This document shows, in pieces, positions 9,626-17,551 of a DNA stretch of 64,000 nucleotides. Position numbers and translations under genes: made by a program. Source of the DNA: Sphingobacterium sp. FBM7-1 (GTDB taxonomy: Bacteria; Bacteroidota; Bacteroidia; Sphingobacteriales; Sphingobacteriaceae); the NCBI RefSeq assembly GCF_020687765.1, contig NZ_JAJEWJ010000001.1:806001-870000 (forward strand). The letters are read 5' to 3'. Position 1 is the stretch's first letter, and each line of letters opens with the position of its first letter. Below the pieces are notes generated by a model that did no database searches, was not told the origin of the DNA, and saw only the letters and a list, made by a program, of their open reading frames with translations.

Positions 9626-10066
9626 TTATTTATGGAGCAATCCAATGCGGGGTGGCCGCTTTAAGAGAATGGTACACAAAACTGTATTTGAAATAAACTG
9701 CAGCAGTTTTTGTGCGGAACAATATTTAGAAACTAAAAACTGCCGTAAGTCTTTGCCCACCTTTACCGGACTATTTTTTTCGCAATCGTTACAAATAAAT
9801 AAAACGCTACTATTGGGAAAAAGTTTCTGCAGCTCTTTTAACTTCCGTTTTTTCAGATTCAAGGAGGGTTGGGTACATATCCCTTCGTAATCCACGAGGA
9901 TGACGTCCGGCAGTCCGTAGTGATTTAAGCTTGCTTGCACGTCTTTACCGGCTAGTGCATCCCATAAAACATCGACAAAGCCGTCGGCTTCTGCCTCAAT
10001 TAGCAGTCGGTAAGCCATGCGAAACCGCTTATTATTACTCACTATCCCGACTGTAACCTTGTCCAT
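9626..10066 (-). CDS. degenerate response-regulator receiver-like protein
   Basis: 146 residues. The first about 110 look like a NarL-type receiver fold: beta1 VTVGIVSNNKRFRMAYRLLIE and beta3 LPDVILVDYEG, with Asp59 in the phospho-acceptor place. The acidic pair that normally ends beta1 (DD) is replaced by SNN, so metal binding and classical phosphorylation are doubtful. No helix-turn-helix follows; the tail is basic and hydrophobic (SNTVLCTILLKRPPRIGLL). It follows the cytidylyltransferase-like gene by 17 bp on the same strand, so the two are probably co-transcribed. It may be a pseudo-receiver that binds a protein partner. Confidence 0.55.
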   Translation of the reverse strand: MDKVTVGIVSNNKRFRMAYRLLIEAEADGFVDVLWDALAGKDVQASLNHYGLPDVILVDYEGICTQPSLNLKKRKLKELQKLFPNSSVLFICNDCEKNSPVKVGKDLRQFLVSKYCSAQKLLQFISNTVLCTILLKRPPRIGLLHK

Positions 10067-10083
10067 AACGCTATGAAATAATG

Positions 10084-10515
10084 TTATTTAACTAATTTTG
10101 CCTTCATCATCTCCTTCTCGGTGACCAAATTCCGAAGCCCATCGCTTGTAAAACGGTGTTTCCGTTTGGTGTAATAAATTGCTATTCCTTCTTTTAGGCA
10201 ATATTCTCTGCCTGGGAAATGGGTTATCCCCTCCTGTACGAAACGTATATCCACGGGCAATGACTGTAACATATCGAGCAGGTCTTCATCGGACTCATAC
10301 GGTATAATTTCGTCGACGTAGCGACAGCCTTCTAATTTAATGAAGCGTTCAACAACGGTCTGCGTTGGCTTGTTCTTCTCTGGACGGTCCAAAGTAGGAT
10401 CTGTCTGTAAACCGCAAATCAGAAAATCGCATTGTTCTTTTGCATCTTCTAGCATTTTAATGTGTCCCGCATGTAAAAGATCAAATGCAGAGAAAGTTAT
10501 TCCTATTTTCATCAT
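10084..10515 (-). CDS. cytidylyltransferase-like nucleotidyltransferase (TagD-type fold)
   Basis: 143-residue class I nucleotidyltransferase of the cytidylyltransferase family. The catalytic HxGH motif is HAGH (15-18) within ITFSAFDLLHAGHIKMLEDAK, and PTQTVVERFIKLEGCRYVDEIIPY matches glycerol-3-phosphate cytidylyltransferase or HldE-like proteins. The C-terminal motif corresponding to ISSTxxR appears as RFTSDGLRN, so it is a divergent member. It would activate a phosphorylated alcohol or sugar with CTP for envelope or capsule polymers, but the substrate cannot be read from the sequence. Two adjacent ATGs (10515 and 10512) are possible starts. A degenerate receiver gene follows. Confidence 0.75.
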   Translation of the reverse strand: MMKIGITFSAFDLLHAGHIKMLEDAKEQCDFLICGLQTDPTLDRPEKNKPTQTVVERFIKLEGCRYVDEIIPYESDEDLLDMLQSLPVDIRFVQEGITHFPGREYCLKEGIAIYYTKRKHRFTSDGLRNLVTEKEMMKAKLVK

Positions 10516-10674
10516 AACAAATTATTTTTCAAGGTGATGAAACTATCACATTTATCCAGGCCTCTGTTCGGTCTGCATAAAATCATGATGGTTTCACGGT
10601 AGATCATTTAATGTCAACTTGCTAAAGTGTACCTACATAACACTTGGTTTACAATCTCGTTTTTGTATACATAC

Positions 10675-10845
10675 GCCGATAGGGCACTCGTATGTTTCTT
10701 TAATTTTTCCTCGTCGCCCCAGGTCTTCGAAATTCAGCAAGAAGGCGAGTGGCAAAAAGTGATGGATTCTGCCGATCCCCAATGGGGCGGTACGGGCGCC
10801 GCTGTGTATGATCCCCATGACGGCGCGCTGATGGTTCCGGCCTAA
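10675..10845 (+). pseudogene. treZ: remnant of the C-terminal end of malto-oligosyltrehalose trehalohydrolase
   Basis: A 57-residue frame beginning ADRALVCFFNFSSSPQ and continuing EGEWQKVMDSADPQWGGTGA resembles the C-terminal beta-sandwich of TreZ-type GH13 enzymes, in which a LVxFNFS strand is followed by WxxxxDSADxxWGG. The frame ends at a stop (LMVPA) where an intact TreZ would finish with a Ser-Val-Tyr strand; a +1 shift gives PAAY, as expected of decay. The catalytic barrel is absent and no other tre gene is near. It is a relic between two minus-strand genes. Assignment to TreZ rather than another GH13 enzyme is from memory of the motif. Confidence 0.6.
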
Positions 10846-10854
10846 TCCGGCTGC

Positions 10855-11241
10855 TTATTCCATATCACTGAGTTCTAATTCCAATGCTTTGTTACTCAAC
10901 TGGATTTCGATAAAGGATATGATCAACGAAATCGTAAAAAATAAAAGGCTTAGCCCAAACGAGATCTCCGCTATCAGGGTATGGTCTAAATAGATGCCAT
11001 ACATACAGAAGATACAGGTAAGGAAACTTAATATGCCCATGCCCTGCATGTGACGAAGTAGCTTTAACCGATAACGAAGATTACCGATTTGCCCTTCTAG
11101 GATACCTCGTCGATTATGTTCCAGATATTTAGCGTGTAAACGGCGAACCAAAGCGGCTAATGCTAAAAACCGATTGGTATAAGCAAGCATAATTAAACTT
11201 ATAGCTGGAAAAAGCAAAGCGGCTGTACTGTATGTGATCAT
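10855..11241 (-). CDS. DUF2721 family membrane protein
   Basis: 128 residues with three predicted membrane helices: an N-terminal one (STAALLFPAISLIMLAYTNRF) and a C-terminal pair separated by a short loop (ILSFLTCIFCMYGIYL and ISFGLSLLFFTISLIISFIEI). The opening LLFPAISLIMLAYTNRFLALA and the basic cytoplasmic loop containing the RRLHAKYLE region are typical of DUF2721. Function is unknown. It lies immediately downstream of the treZ relic on the opposite strand and is monocistronic as far as can be seen. The 349 bp upstream (11242-11590) hold only the hsp20 terminator and no convincing gene. Confidence 0.8.
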   Translation of the reverse strand: MITYSTAALLFPAISLIMLAYTNRFLALAALVRRLHAKYLEHNRRGILEGQIGNLRYRLKLLRHMQGMGILSFLTCIFCMYGIYLDHTLIAEISFGLSLLFFTISLIISFIEIQLSNKALELELSDME

Positions 11242-11530
11242 AAGCTGAATATGATTTAATGTTTATACGGTAAGATACAAACTCTTGCTAGGATTTTAAA
11301 ACCGATTCCTGCATGTGAACACTAGTATCCCCTTTTTCTTTTTGCGCCGGTCACCTAACGATTTATCTTCTGCAGTAGAGGTTCACACGATTTTAAATCA
11401 CCTCAGCAAGTCGTTTCAAACAGAGGCAAACAACATGCGAACAGAGACACTCTTTTACCAGATATCCAAGACGGAAAAGGTGAGCGGTAAGGATGATCAT
11501 TATGACATCATCTTCATATCTCGCGCATAT

Positions 11531-11560
11531 AAAAAGCCCCTACCATTTATGTAGGGGCTT
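11531..11560 (-). terminator. terminator of hsp20
   Basis: Stem GCCCCTAC/GTAGGGGC with a 7-nt loop. Read on the minus strand it is followed by a T run, and it lies 30 nt beyond the hsp20 stop codon. Confidence 0.8.
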
Positions 11561-11590
11561 CATCCTCACCTTAAATCACACTACTCACAA

Positions 11591-12034
11591 TTATTTCACG
11601 TCGATAAGTCTTTTTGCAATAATTGCATCTTCTTTCTTACCGACGGTTACATGTAATACACCGTCCGTATATGCCGCTTCGATCTGGTTGTAATTGACAG
11701 ATTCGGGAAGGGAAAACGAACGTGTGAAAGAACTAAAACTAAATTCCTTTTTACTGTAGAATTTGTCTTCGGACGCCGACTCTTCTTTTTTTTCAACAGC
11801 AATAGTGATCAGATTCTTATCCACATTTATTTTAAAATCTGATTTCTGTAATCCGGGTGCAGCTAGCGCAATCTCGTATGCTTTTTCGGTTTCCGAGATA
11901 TTTACCGCTGGAACACGCGTTACTAAACGGTCAGAAATAAATGAATCGTTGAAAAAGTTGTCAAAAAAGCTGTTTACATAAGGGTTGACAACGTCTGAAT
12001 TTACAGTTCTGTTTGGAAATTTTATTAATGCCAT
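11591..12034 (-). CDS. Hsp20/alpha-crystallin small heat-shock protein
   Basis: 147-residue holdase chaperone. The alpha-crystallin domain runs from about residue 40 (VPAVNISETEKAYEIALAAPG) through the hallmark beta strands FTRSFSLPESVN and the A-x-x-x-x-G-V-L signature AAYTDGVLHVTV. The N-terminal arm contains the hydrophobic segment FFDNFFND. Length is standard. An unusually good Shine-Dalgarno (AGGAGGA) lies upstream of the ATG. Two copies of AGACAnnnTGACACT lie 82-127 bp upstream of the start and may control heat or stress induction. A strong terminator follows. Confidence 0.93.
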   Translation of the reverse strand: MALIKFPNRTVNSDVVNPYVNSFFDNFFNDSFISDRLVTRVPAVNISETEKAYEIALAAPGLQKSDFKINVDKNLITIAVEKKEESASEDKFYSKKEFSFSSFTRSFSLPESVNYNQIEAAYTDGVLHVTVGKKEDAIIAKRLIDVK

Positions 12035-12115
12035 GTTTATATCCTCCTATTTTTTATTTTTTATCTGTTTGGTATTAATCAAATGTTATACCGACGCGAA
12101 AAAGATCAAAAACAA

Positions 12116-12161
12116 AGACATTTTGACACTTTAATTTATTTTATACAGACAAAATGACACT
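12116..12161 (-). promoter_or_regulatory. paired 15-bp direct repeats upstream of hsp20 (candidate stress operator)
   Basis: AGACATTTTGACACT (12116-12130) and AGACAAAATGACACT (12147-12161) share both ends and differ only in the central three bases. They start 31 bp apart, about three helical turns, so a protein could bind both on one face. Each contains a GACA/TGTC-like half-site structure. They do not match CIRCE or sigma-32 promoters. The distal copy begins after the folB stop codon, so hsp20 is the likely target. Confidence 0.5.
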
Positions 12162-12172
12162 AAAATAGGTGA

Positions 12173-12544
12173 TTAAGATTTATAATGCAGACTTACTGCT
12201 GTTTGCACTTGGTCATGCCCAAAGGGAGGCGTTAATTTACGGATAGTGATATGTATTTCATGCACAAATGTGTACCGCGACCGAATCCCCGAAAGCAGTT
12301 CTTCCGCAGCAGACTCTAGCAGTTTGCGTTCGCTTTTCATAACCGCCGTTAACAGTTGAAATAATTCTTCATAGTTGACGGTATTAACCAGATCCTCTGG
12401 ATCGGGACTACAGAAGGGAAAAAAAACATGTACGTCCACTAAAAATTCATTTCTTAAAAGACGTTCTTCTTCATAAAATCCGATCGGTGAAAAAAAACGC
12501 ACTTTCTCTAATGCCACTTCCTGCGTAATAGAACCCATACGCAA
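12173..12544 (-). CDS. folB: dihydroneopterin aldolase
   Basis: 123 residues; folate pathway enzyme that converts 7,8-dihydroneopterin to 6-hydroxymethyl-dihydropterin plus glycolaldehyde. Typical FolB features are VALEKVRFFSPIGFYEEERLL near the N-terminus (catalytic Glu and the GxxxxER pattern), FLVDVHVFF, TVNYEELFQLL (substrate-contact Tyr) and the central LLESAAEELLSGI helix (LxExxA). The C-terminus IRKLTPPFG contains the conserved Lys-x-x-Pro. An alternative start two codons later (MGSITQ) is possible. The gene appears isolated from other fol genes. Confidence 0.9.
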   Translation of the reverse strand: MRMGSITQEVALEKVRFFSPIGFYEEERLLRNEFLVDVHVFFPFCSPDPEDLVNTVNYEELFQLLTAVMKSERKLLESAAEELLSGIRSRYTFVHEIHITIRKLTPPFGHDQVQTAVSLHYKS

Positions 12545-12651
12545 ACATAAAAAAAGATGCCGTCAGGATGCAAACATTCGGGGACTTTTTGCAATTATTA
12601 AAATTAATTACATATTATTGTTAAAATAAAACACAAAAACTTAAACGTCCC

Positions 12652-13386
12652 ATGTATATCAGATTAGGAAGTACCTTATTGTTTTTGGCGCTGGCAACCA
12701 GCGGCATGGCACAAACAAAATTCCAACCCGAGGACACCGAATTCTATTCACCCAAACCTCGGATAGTATCCGTACAGCACAATGTCCCGAGCGATGCCAT
12801 CGTTCTGTTTGACGGTAAAAACCTAGACCAATGGACGAGCCGAAAAACTCCGGATCAAGCCGCAGCATGGTCGATTGAAAACGATATTTTAACTGTTAAG
12901 CCCGGAACGGGCGACATACAGACCAAGCAGCAATTTGAGAACTTTCAACTTCACGTGGAATGGAAAAGCCCCACCGTGATCAAAGGGGATGGTCAGGGGC
13001 GCGGAAATAGTGGCATATTCCTGCAGGGGCTATACGAAATCCAGGTATTAGATAATGACAACAATCCAACCTACGTTAATGGTCAGGCAGGAAGCATCTA
13101 CAAGCAACGCCCTCCACTGGTCGAAGTCAGAGCTTCGGAGGACAAATGGCATCGCTACGACATTATATACAATGCTCCCCGATTTAATGAAGATGGCATG
13201 CTGATTAAAAAGGCTAATGTTACTGTATTGCATAATGGTGTGTTAGTACAGCATAATACACCGATTGAAGGTACAACGGAATATATAGGTTTACCTAAAA
13301 TGGAAGCGCACGGAGCAGGACCTATCGTACTACAGGATCATGGCGACCTCGTGAGCTTTCGTAACATTTGGATTAGACCTTTATAA
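12652..13386 (+). CDS. secreted DUF1080 (3-keto-disaccharide hydrolase-like) protein
   Basis: 244 residues with an N-terminal signal peptide (MYIRLGSTLLFLALATSGMAQ, cleavage likely after Ala20) and one DUF1080 concanavalin-like domain. Motifs are IVLFDGKNLDQWTSRK, LTVKPGTGDIQTKQQFENFQLHVEW, GNSGIFLQGLYEIQVLDN and LQDHGDLVSFRNIWIRPL. Related proteins cleave 3-keto-glucosides or bind carbohydrate, and are abundant in Bacteroidota. No sugar oxidoreductase is adjacent, so the substrate is open. It is probably monocistronic, since a hairpin directly follows the stop. Confidence 0.88.
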   Translation: MYIRLGSTLLFLALATSGMAQTKFQPEDTEFYSPKPRIVSVQHNVPSDAIVLFDGKNLDQWTSRKTPDQAAAWSIENDILTVKPGTGDIQTKQQFENFQLHVEWKSPTVIKGDGQGRGNSGIFLQGLYEIQVLDNDNNPTYVNGQAGSIYKQRPPLVEVRASEDKWHRYDIIYNAPRFNEDGMLIKKANVTVLHNGVLVQHNTPIEGTTEYIGLPKMEAHGAGPIVLQDHGDLVSFRNIWIRPL

Positions 13387-13419
13387 TAAAGACGCCCTTT
13401 CGGGACGTCTTTATTATTA
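13386..13419. terminator. bidirectional terminator between DUF1080 gene and asnB
   Basis: AATAAAGACG pairs with CGTCTTTATT around an inner CCC/GGG and a TTTC loop. A- and T-runs on both sides allow it to end both convergent transcripts. Confidence 0.75.
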
Positions 13420-13435
13420 TTTCCATAGACAAATA

Positions 13436-15127
13436 TTATAGGGCCGGATGGGATGTTTTTTCATAACTATCGTTATGCACCTGTGCTACTGCTCTGCCGG
13501 ACGGATCGTTCAAATGCTGAAAGGAAGCGTCCCATGCTAAGGCTTCCGGCGTACTACAAGCCACCGACTTCACAGAAGGAACCGTTTTAGCAGCGGCCTC
13601 CGATGGGAAATGAGATTCGAAAACAGAACGGTACAAAAACTCCTCTTTGGTTTTAGGCGGGTTAATCGGAAAACGGGAAGCTGCTGTTTCAAAGTCGACA
13701 TCGGACACCTTTGTTTCGGCTAATTCTTTCAATGTATCGATCCAACTATACCCGACTCCATCCGAAAACTGTTCTTTCTGTCGCCAAACTATGCTTTCTG
13801 GTAGATAGTCTTCAAACGCTTTACGTAAGACCCATTTCTCCATTCTGCCATCTTTGATCATTTTATCAGCCGGATTGATGGTCATCGCCACATCCATAAA
13901 CTCCTTATCCAAAAATGGCACACGTCCCTCCACTCCCCAGGCTGCCAATGATTTGTTTGCCCGCAGACAATCGTACAGATATAATTTCCCTAGTTTTCGA
14001 ACGGTTTCATCATGAAATTCTTGGGCATTAGGCGCTTTATGAAAATACAGGTAGCCACCAAAAAGCTCGTCAGACCCCTCACCCGATAATACCATTTTGA
14101 TTCCCATGGATTTAATGACGCGCGACAAAAGGTACATGGGGGTCGAGGCACGAATAGTAGTTACATCATAGGTTTCCAGGTGATAAATAACGTCCCGCAC
14201 CGCATCCAGACCTTCTTGGATCGTAAAGTTAATCTCGTGGTGGATGGTACCGATATGTTCGGCGGCTTTTTTAGCCGCAATAAGATCCGGCGCACCTTTT
14301 AAACCAACGGCGAATGAATGAAGCTGAGGGTACCAAGCATCATCGACCCCTCCCGTCTCAATGCGCTTAGAAGCAAACTTTTTCGTGACCGCCGCAATTA
14401 CAGATGAATCCAACCCACCCGATAACAGTACACCATAAGGGACATCCGACATCAGTTGCCGTTGTACCGCATCTTCAAGCGCCCTTCGTAACTTTTGTAA
14501 ATCTGTTTCGTTGTCCTTCACCACCTCATAAGATGTCCAATCACGTGTATACCACGCTTTAGGTTCTTCCCCTTCGTTGCTACACAAGTAATGTCCGGGA
14601 GGAAACTGCGTTATTTCTATACAGAAACCTTCGAGTGCCTTTAGTTCCGACGCGACAAAAAACTGTCCGTCTTTATCTTTACCATAGTATAAAGGAATTA
14701 TCCCCATATGATCCCGCGCGACTAGAAAAGAATTATCACGTGCATCATATAACGCAAAGCCAAATATCCCATTTAAATCTTCTATAAATGACGCTCCTTT
14801 TTCCAAATACAGCGCCAAAATAACTTCTGAATCCGATTGTGTGGTAAATTCGTAATGAGGTAGTGTATTTCGGAGTTGTTGGTGGTTATAGATTTCGCCA
14901 TTGACGGCAAGAACAACGTTGCCATCCGGACTGAATAGCGGTTGACTGCCGGATTTTGGATCGACGATAGCCAACCGTTCATGGGCTAAAATAGCTTTGT
15001 CGCTTGTGTAAATACCTGACCAATCCGGTCCGCGGTGACGAATGCGCTTTGACATTTCCAGTACTTGCGGTCTCAACGTCTCTAAAGAAAATGGCCTTAA
15101 ATCAAAAGCCCCAACAATTCCACACAT
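13436..15127 (-). CDS. asnB: asparagine synthase (glutamine-hydrolysing)
   Basis: 563 residues. The N-terminal class II glutaminase domain begins MCGIVGAFD, so Cys2 becomes the catalytic N-terminal nucleophile after Met removal; RIRHRGPDWSG and VNGEIYNH are standard glutaminase motifs. The synthetase domain carries the PP-loop LLSGGLDSSVIAAV and later VLSGEGSDELFGGY, with EGRVPFLDKEFMDVAM. This is the AsnB subgroup similar to E. coli. It makes asparagine from aspartate, ATP and glutamine in the cytoplasm. Two 15-bp direct repeats lie upstream of the start (15161-15209) and may bind a regulator. Confidence 0.95.
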   Translation of the reverse strand: MCGIVGAFDLRPFSLETLRPQVLEMSKRIRHRGPDWSGIYTSDKAILAHERLAIVDPKSGSQPLFSPDGNVVLAVNGEIYNHQQLRNTLPHYEFTTQSDSEVILALYLEKGASFIEDLNGIFGFALYDARDNSFLVARDHMGIIPLYYGKDKDGQFFVASELKALEGFCIEITQFPPGHYLCSNEGEEPKAWYTRDWTSYEVVKDNETDLQKLRRALEDAVQRQLMSDVPYGVLLSGGLDSSVIAAVTKKFASKRIETGGVDDAWYPQLHSFAVGLKGAPDLIAAKKAAEHIGTIHHEINFTIQEGLDAVRDVIYHLETYDVTTIRASTPMYLLSRVIKSMGIKMVLSGEGSDELFGGYLYFHKAPNAQEFHDETVRKLGKLYLYDCLRANKSLAAWGVEGRVPFLDKEFMDVAMTINPADKMIKDGRMEKWVLRKAFEDYLPESIVWRQKEQFSDGVGYSWIDTLKELAETKVSDVDFETAASRFPINPPKTKEEFLYRSVFESHFPSEAAAKTVPSVKSVACSTPEALAWDASFQHLNDPSGRAVAQVHNDSYEKTSHPAL

Positions 15128-15160
15128 AAATTTAAATTTTAATACTGTTTACTCGTTATC

Positions 15161-15209
15161 ATTAATATCATAACACAAAGAAAGATATAAATTGATTAAT
15201 ATCATAACA
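15161..15209 (-). repeat. two 15-bp direct repeats in the asnB upstream region
   Basis: ATTAATATCATAACA occurs at 15161-15175 and again at 15195-15209, start to start 34 bp. Between them, on the minus strand, lies TATATCTTTC, a possible -7 box for asnB. Repeats on both sides of a promoter element suggest a regulator site. The surrounding 231 bp (15128-15358) are very AT-rich and hold no gene. Confidence 0.45.
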
Positions 15210-15358
15210 TTTTATCAATTTTATTGAAAATAATTTAATGAAAAACATTTTAAGTTATTAAATTTACATAAAAACCATTGTTTTAATACAGATCATCAAT
15301 TAGCGTTAAAATACGGCTGTCCACTTAAATAGATCATAAGAAATTGTATTTTTACACC

Positions 15359-15580
15359 ATGGAGAAGCAACCGAACAATCCTTTGCACGGCAAACGGCTG
15401 GACACTATACTAGCGGAGTTACTAGATTACTATGGCGGTTGGAAGCCCCTAGGCCAACAAATACGAATTAATTGCTTCGTCGAAAATCCCAGCCTCAAAT
15501 CATCGTTGACGTTCCTACGGAAAACACCTTGGGCTCGAAAGAAAGTAGAGGACTTGTACCTCGAAGTGATCGAGCGTTAA
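15359..15580 (+). CDS. VF530 family small DNA-binding-like protein (DUF2132)
   Basis: 73 residues from ATG 15359, five codons inside the longer frame. The whole protein matches the VF530 family: NPLHGKRLDTILAELLDYYGGW, then INCFVENPSLKSSLTFLRKTPWARKKVEDLYL. The conserved CF-x-x-NPS-x-KSSL-x-FLRKTPWAR block is intact. Structures of the family are small helical proteins proposed to bind DNA; the biological role is not known. It stands alone, with a hairpin (15600-15631, no T-tract) after the stop. Confidence 0.88.
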   Translation: MEKQPNNPLHGKRLDTILAELLDYYGGWKPLGQQIRINCFVENPSLKSSLTFLRKTPWARKKVEDLYLEVIER

Positions 15581-15647
15581 CAATGCGCTTCTGGCCATGC
15601 ACCCGGCCCTACGTATGCTGAAAACCGGGTGACCAAATACTATTTCG

Positions 15648-17486
15648 TTAGATAATTCCGTGCAGCGATCCCCCCTTGGCACCTAACCGATCGACCTTCC
15701 GCTCCACCGCCTCGTCCTTTATCAAATCAGGCGCATGATGGGCTTTACGCCTTGCATCTATAATAACTGGGCCACGACAGCCCCAATGTTTGAACAACGT
15801 GAAACTATCAACACCGTATATATCATAAGCCGGATTACTGCGTGTAAATGTAACCCAAGCAAAATTATTAACATTGTCCGCAGCAAAAGCAGCGTCATCA
15901 ACCAGCACAATAAGCCGAATCCCCGACCAATCCTCTCTCTCCACTTCTTTACACCAAGTATCGATAGCATCACCCTCATCTGCGTAGGTCGTAAAAGGTT
16001 TTCCATCCACCACGATAACACCAGGGAAAGGCATTTTCGCTTGGTTAAATGGGCGAGCAAGATTTAAGTTTGATGGAATCTCTCTCCAAAGCTCCCTCTT
16101 TTTCTTGCCCACAGCAGCAAAAGTAACTTTGGAACCGGCATTTAGACCATCCCCCGTATAATCCAGGGTATCAATAGTCGTATTTGTCAGAAAGTGCAAG
16201 TCGCGGGTCAAATCAATACGTTCTAAGATATGCATAAAAAAGCCTGGAATGTCATGGATATCCAACCGTGGATTATCTTCGTGCGCACCGATAAAAAGAT
16301 ACTTCGCCAAGCTCAGCTGGTTCGTTCCCAATATCTGGTTGGCAATTGTCAACACTTCCTGCGGACGGTCTACTTCTTGATAAGGCGTATAACGCTCGCT
16401 ACCGATCGCGAACAGCAATGGGTGCACGCCAGCTGGATCTACCGCATGCACAGCATACAAACCATTTATTTGCTCAGGGATAGCATTCCCGGTAATCTCA
16501 TGGATCAAAGCGCCAAAGCTAGTATCCTCCTGCGGGGGTCTACCGACCACCGTAAAGGACCAAATAGGGTCTCGTCGGTGATATACTTTATGCACATGCA
16601 TGAGCGGAAAAGGATGAGTTAGGCTATAATAACCAATATGATCGCCAAACGGCCCCTCGGGCTTTGTTTCATCCGGGTAAACCGTCCCAGTAATAACGAA
16701 ATCGGCGTCGGCCGAGATACAAAAACCTTCCTCATCATAAAAATAACGAAATCGACGATTACCTAGAGTTCCTGCGAAAATCATCTCCGAAAGACCTTCA
16801 GGCAGGGGCATCACAGCGGAAAGTGCATGGGATGGCGGGCCACCTACAAATATACTGACCTTTAGCGGCACACCAAGCTGGTTCGCCTTAGTCTGATGCA
16901 CACCGATCCCACGATGCAATTGATAATGAAGACCAATTTCCTTATCCAAAATATAGTCATTTCCGGAAAGTTGTATACGATACATACCCAAATTAGCGTG
17001 CATAATGCCGGGTCTTGAAACATCTTCGGTATATACCTGAGGCATAGTTACAAACGCACCTCCGTCCATTGGCCAATTGACAATTTGCGGTAGCGCAGAA
17101 ATCTGCGTTTGCCCGTATAGGATAGGTGCTCCATTTTTCTTCTTCCATGGCAAGGCGCCTAGTGCTACCATCGACGATCCCACATAATGCAAAGGGTTTT
17201 TCAGCACCGACATGGGGTTCATTTTTACATCAACCAATTTTTTCACGTGATCTAGTGTGTCACGAAACATGAATTTGGAGCGACCTAATGTTCCGAAGAG
17301 ATTGGAAACAGCCGGGAATGGGGAACCTTTAACGCGTTCAAAAAAGAGAGCCGGCCCTTCTGCATCAAACACACGCATGTGAATAGCTGCCATTTCTAAA
17401 TAAGGATCGACCTCTTCTTTAATACGAACTAAATGACCGTGCCGCTCTAAGTCAGCGACACAATCTGCTAAACTGTTATACCCCAT
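15648..17486 (-). CDS. UbiD-family (prenylated-FMN) decarboxylase
   Basis: 612 residues across the full UbiD fold. Visible family segments are LEMAAIHMRVFDAEGPALFFERV (substrate and metal region), LGMYRIQLSGNDYILDKEIGLHYQLHRGIG, IFVGGPPSHALSAVMPLPEGLSEMIFAG and the FGDHIGYYSLTHPFPLMHV prFMN/metal region. Members decarboxylate aromatic acids with prenylated FMN supplied by a UbiX, which is not in this window. In bacteria that use the futalosine route, a related protein (MqnL) acts in menaquinone synthesis; whether that holds here is unproven. The gene follows the SDR-like gene by 65 bp on the same strand. Confidence 0.87.
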   Translation of the reverse strand: MGYNSLADCVADLERHGHLVRIKEEVDPYLEMAAIHMRVFDAEGPALFFERVKGSPFPAVSNLFGTLGRSKFMFRDTLDHVKKLVDVKMNPMSVLKNPLHYVGSSMVALGALPWKKKNGAPILYGQTQISALPQIVNWPMDGGAFVTMPQVYTEDVSRPGIMHANLGMYRIQLSGNDYILDKEIGLHYQLHRGIGVHQTKANQLGVPLKVSIFVGGPPSHALSAVMPLPEGLSEMIFAGTLGNRRFRYFYDEEGFCISADADFVITGTVYPDETKPEGPFGDHIGYYSLTHPFPLMHVHKVYHRRDPIWSFTVVGRPPQEDTSFGALIHEITGNAIPEQINGLYAVHAVDPAGVHPLLFAIGSERYTPYQEVDRPQEVLTIANQILGTNQLSLAKYLFIGAHEDNPRLDIHDIPGFFMHILERIDLTRDLHFLTNTTIDTLDYTGDGLNAGSKVTFAAVGKKKRELWREIPSNLNLARPFNQAKMPFPGVIVVDGKPFTTYADEGDAIDTWCKEVEREDWSGIRLIVLVDDAAFAADNVNNFAWVTFTRSNPAYDIYGVDSFTLFKHWGCRGPVIIDARRKAHHAPDLIKDEAVERKVDRLGAKGGSLHGII

Positions 17487-17551
17487 AGCTTAAAAAGATG
17501 TTAAAAGACAAAAATAACAGAATAAGCCGAAAAGGGACAATCAGCAATAAA

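Noticed and set aside
11315-11554. 79-codon plus-strand ORF between DUF2721 and hsp20 genes
   Set aside because: Composition is unlike a protein, it ends inside the hsp20 terminator hairpin, and it has no recognisable domain or promoter.
15600-15631. Hairpin CACCCGG/CCGGGTG as a terminator for the VF530 gene
   Set aside because: No T run follows on either strand, so it is kept only as a note in the VF530 entry.
15735-16067. 110-codon ORF antisense to the UbiD-like gene
   Set aside because: A shadow of a strongly conserved enzyme on the opposite strand, with no domain of its own.
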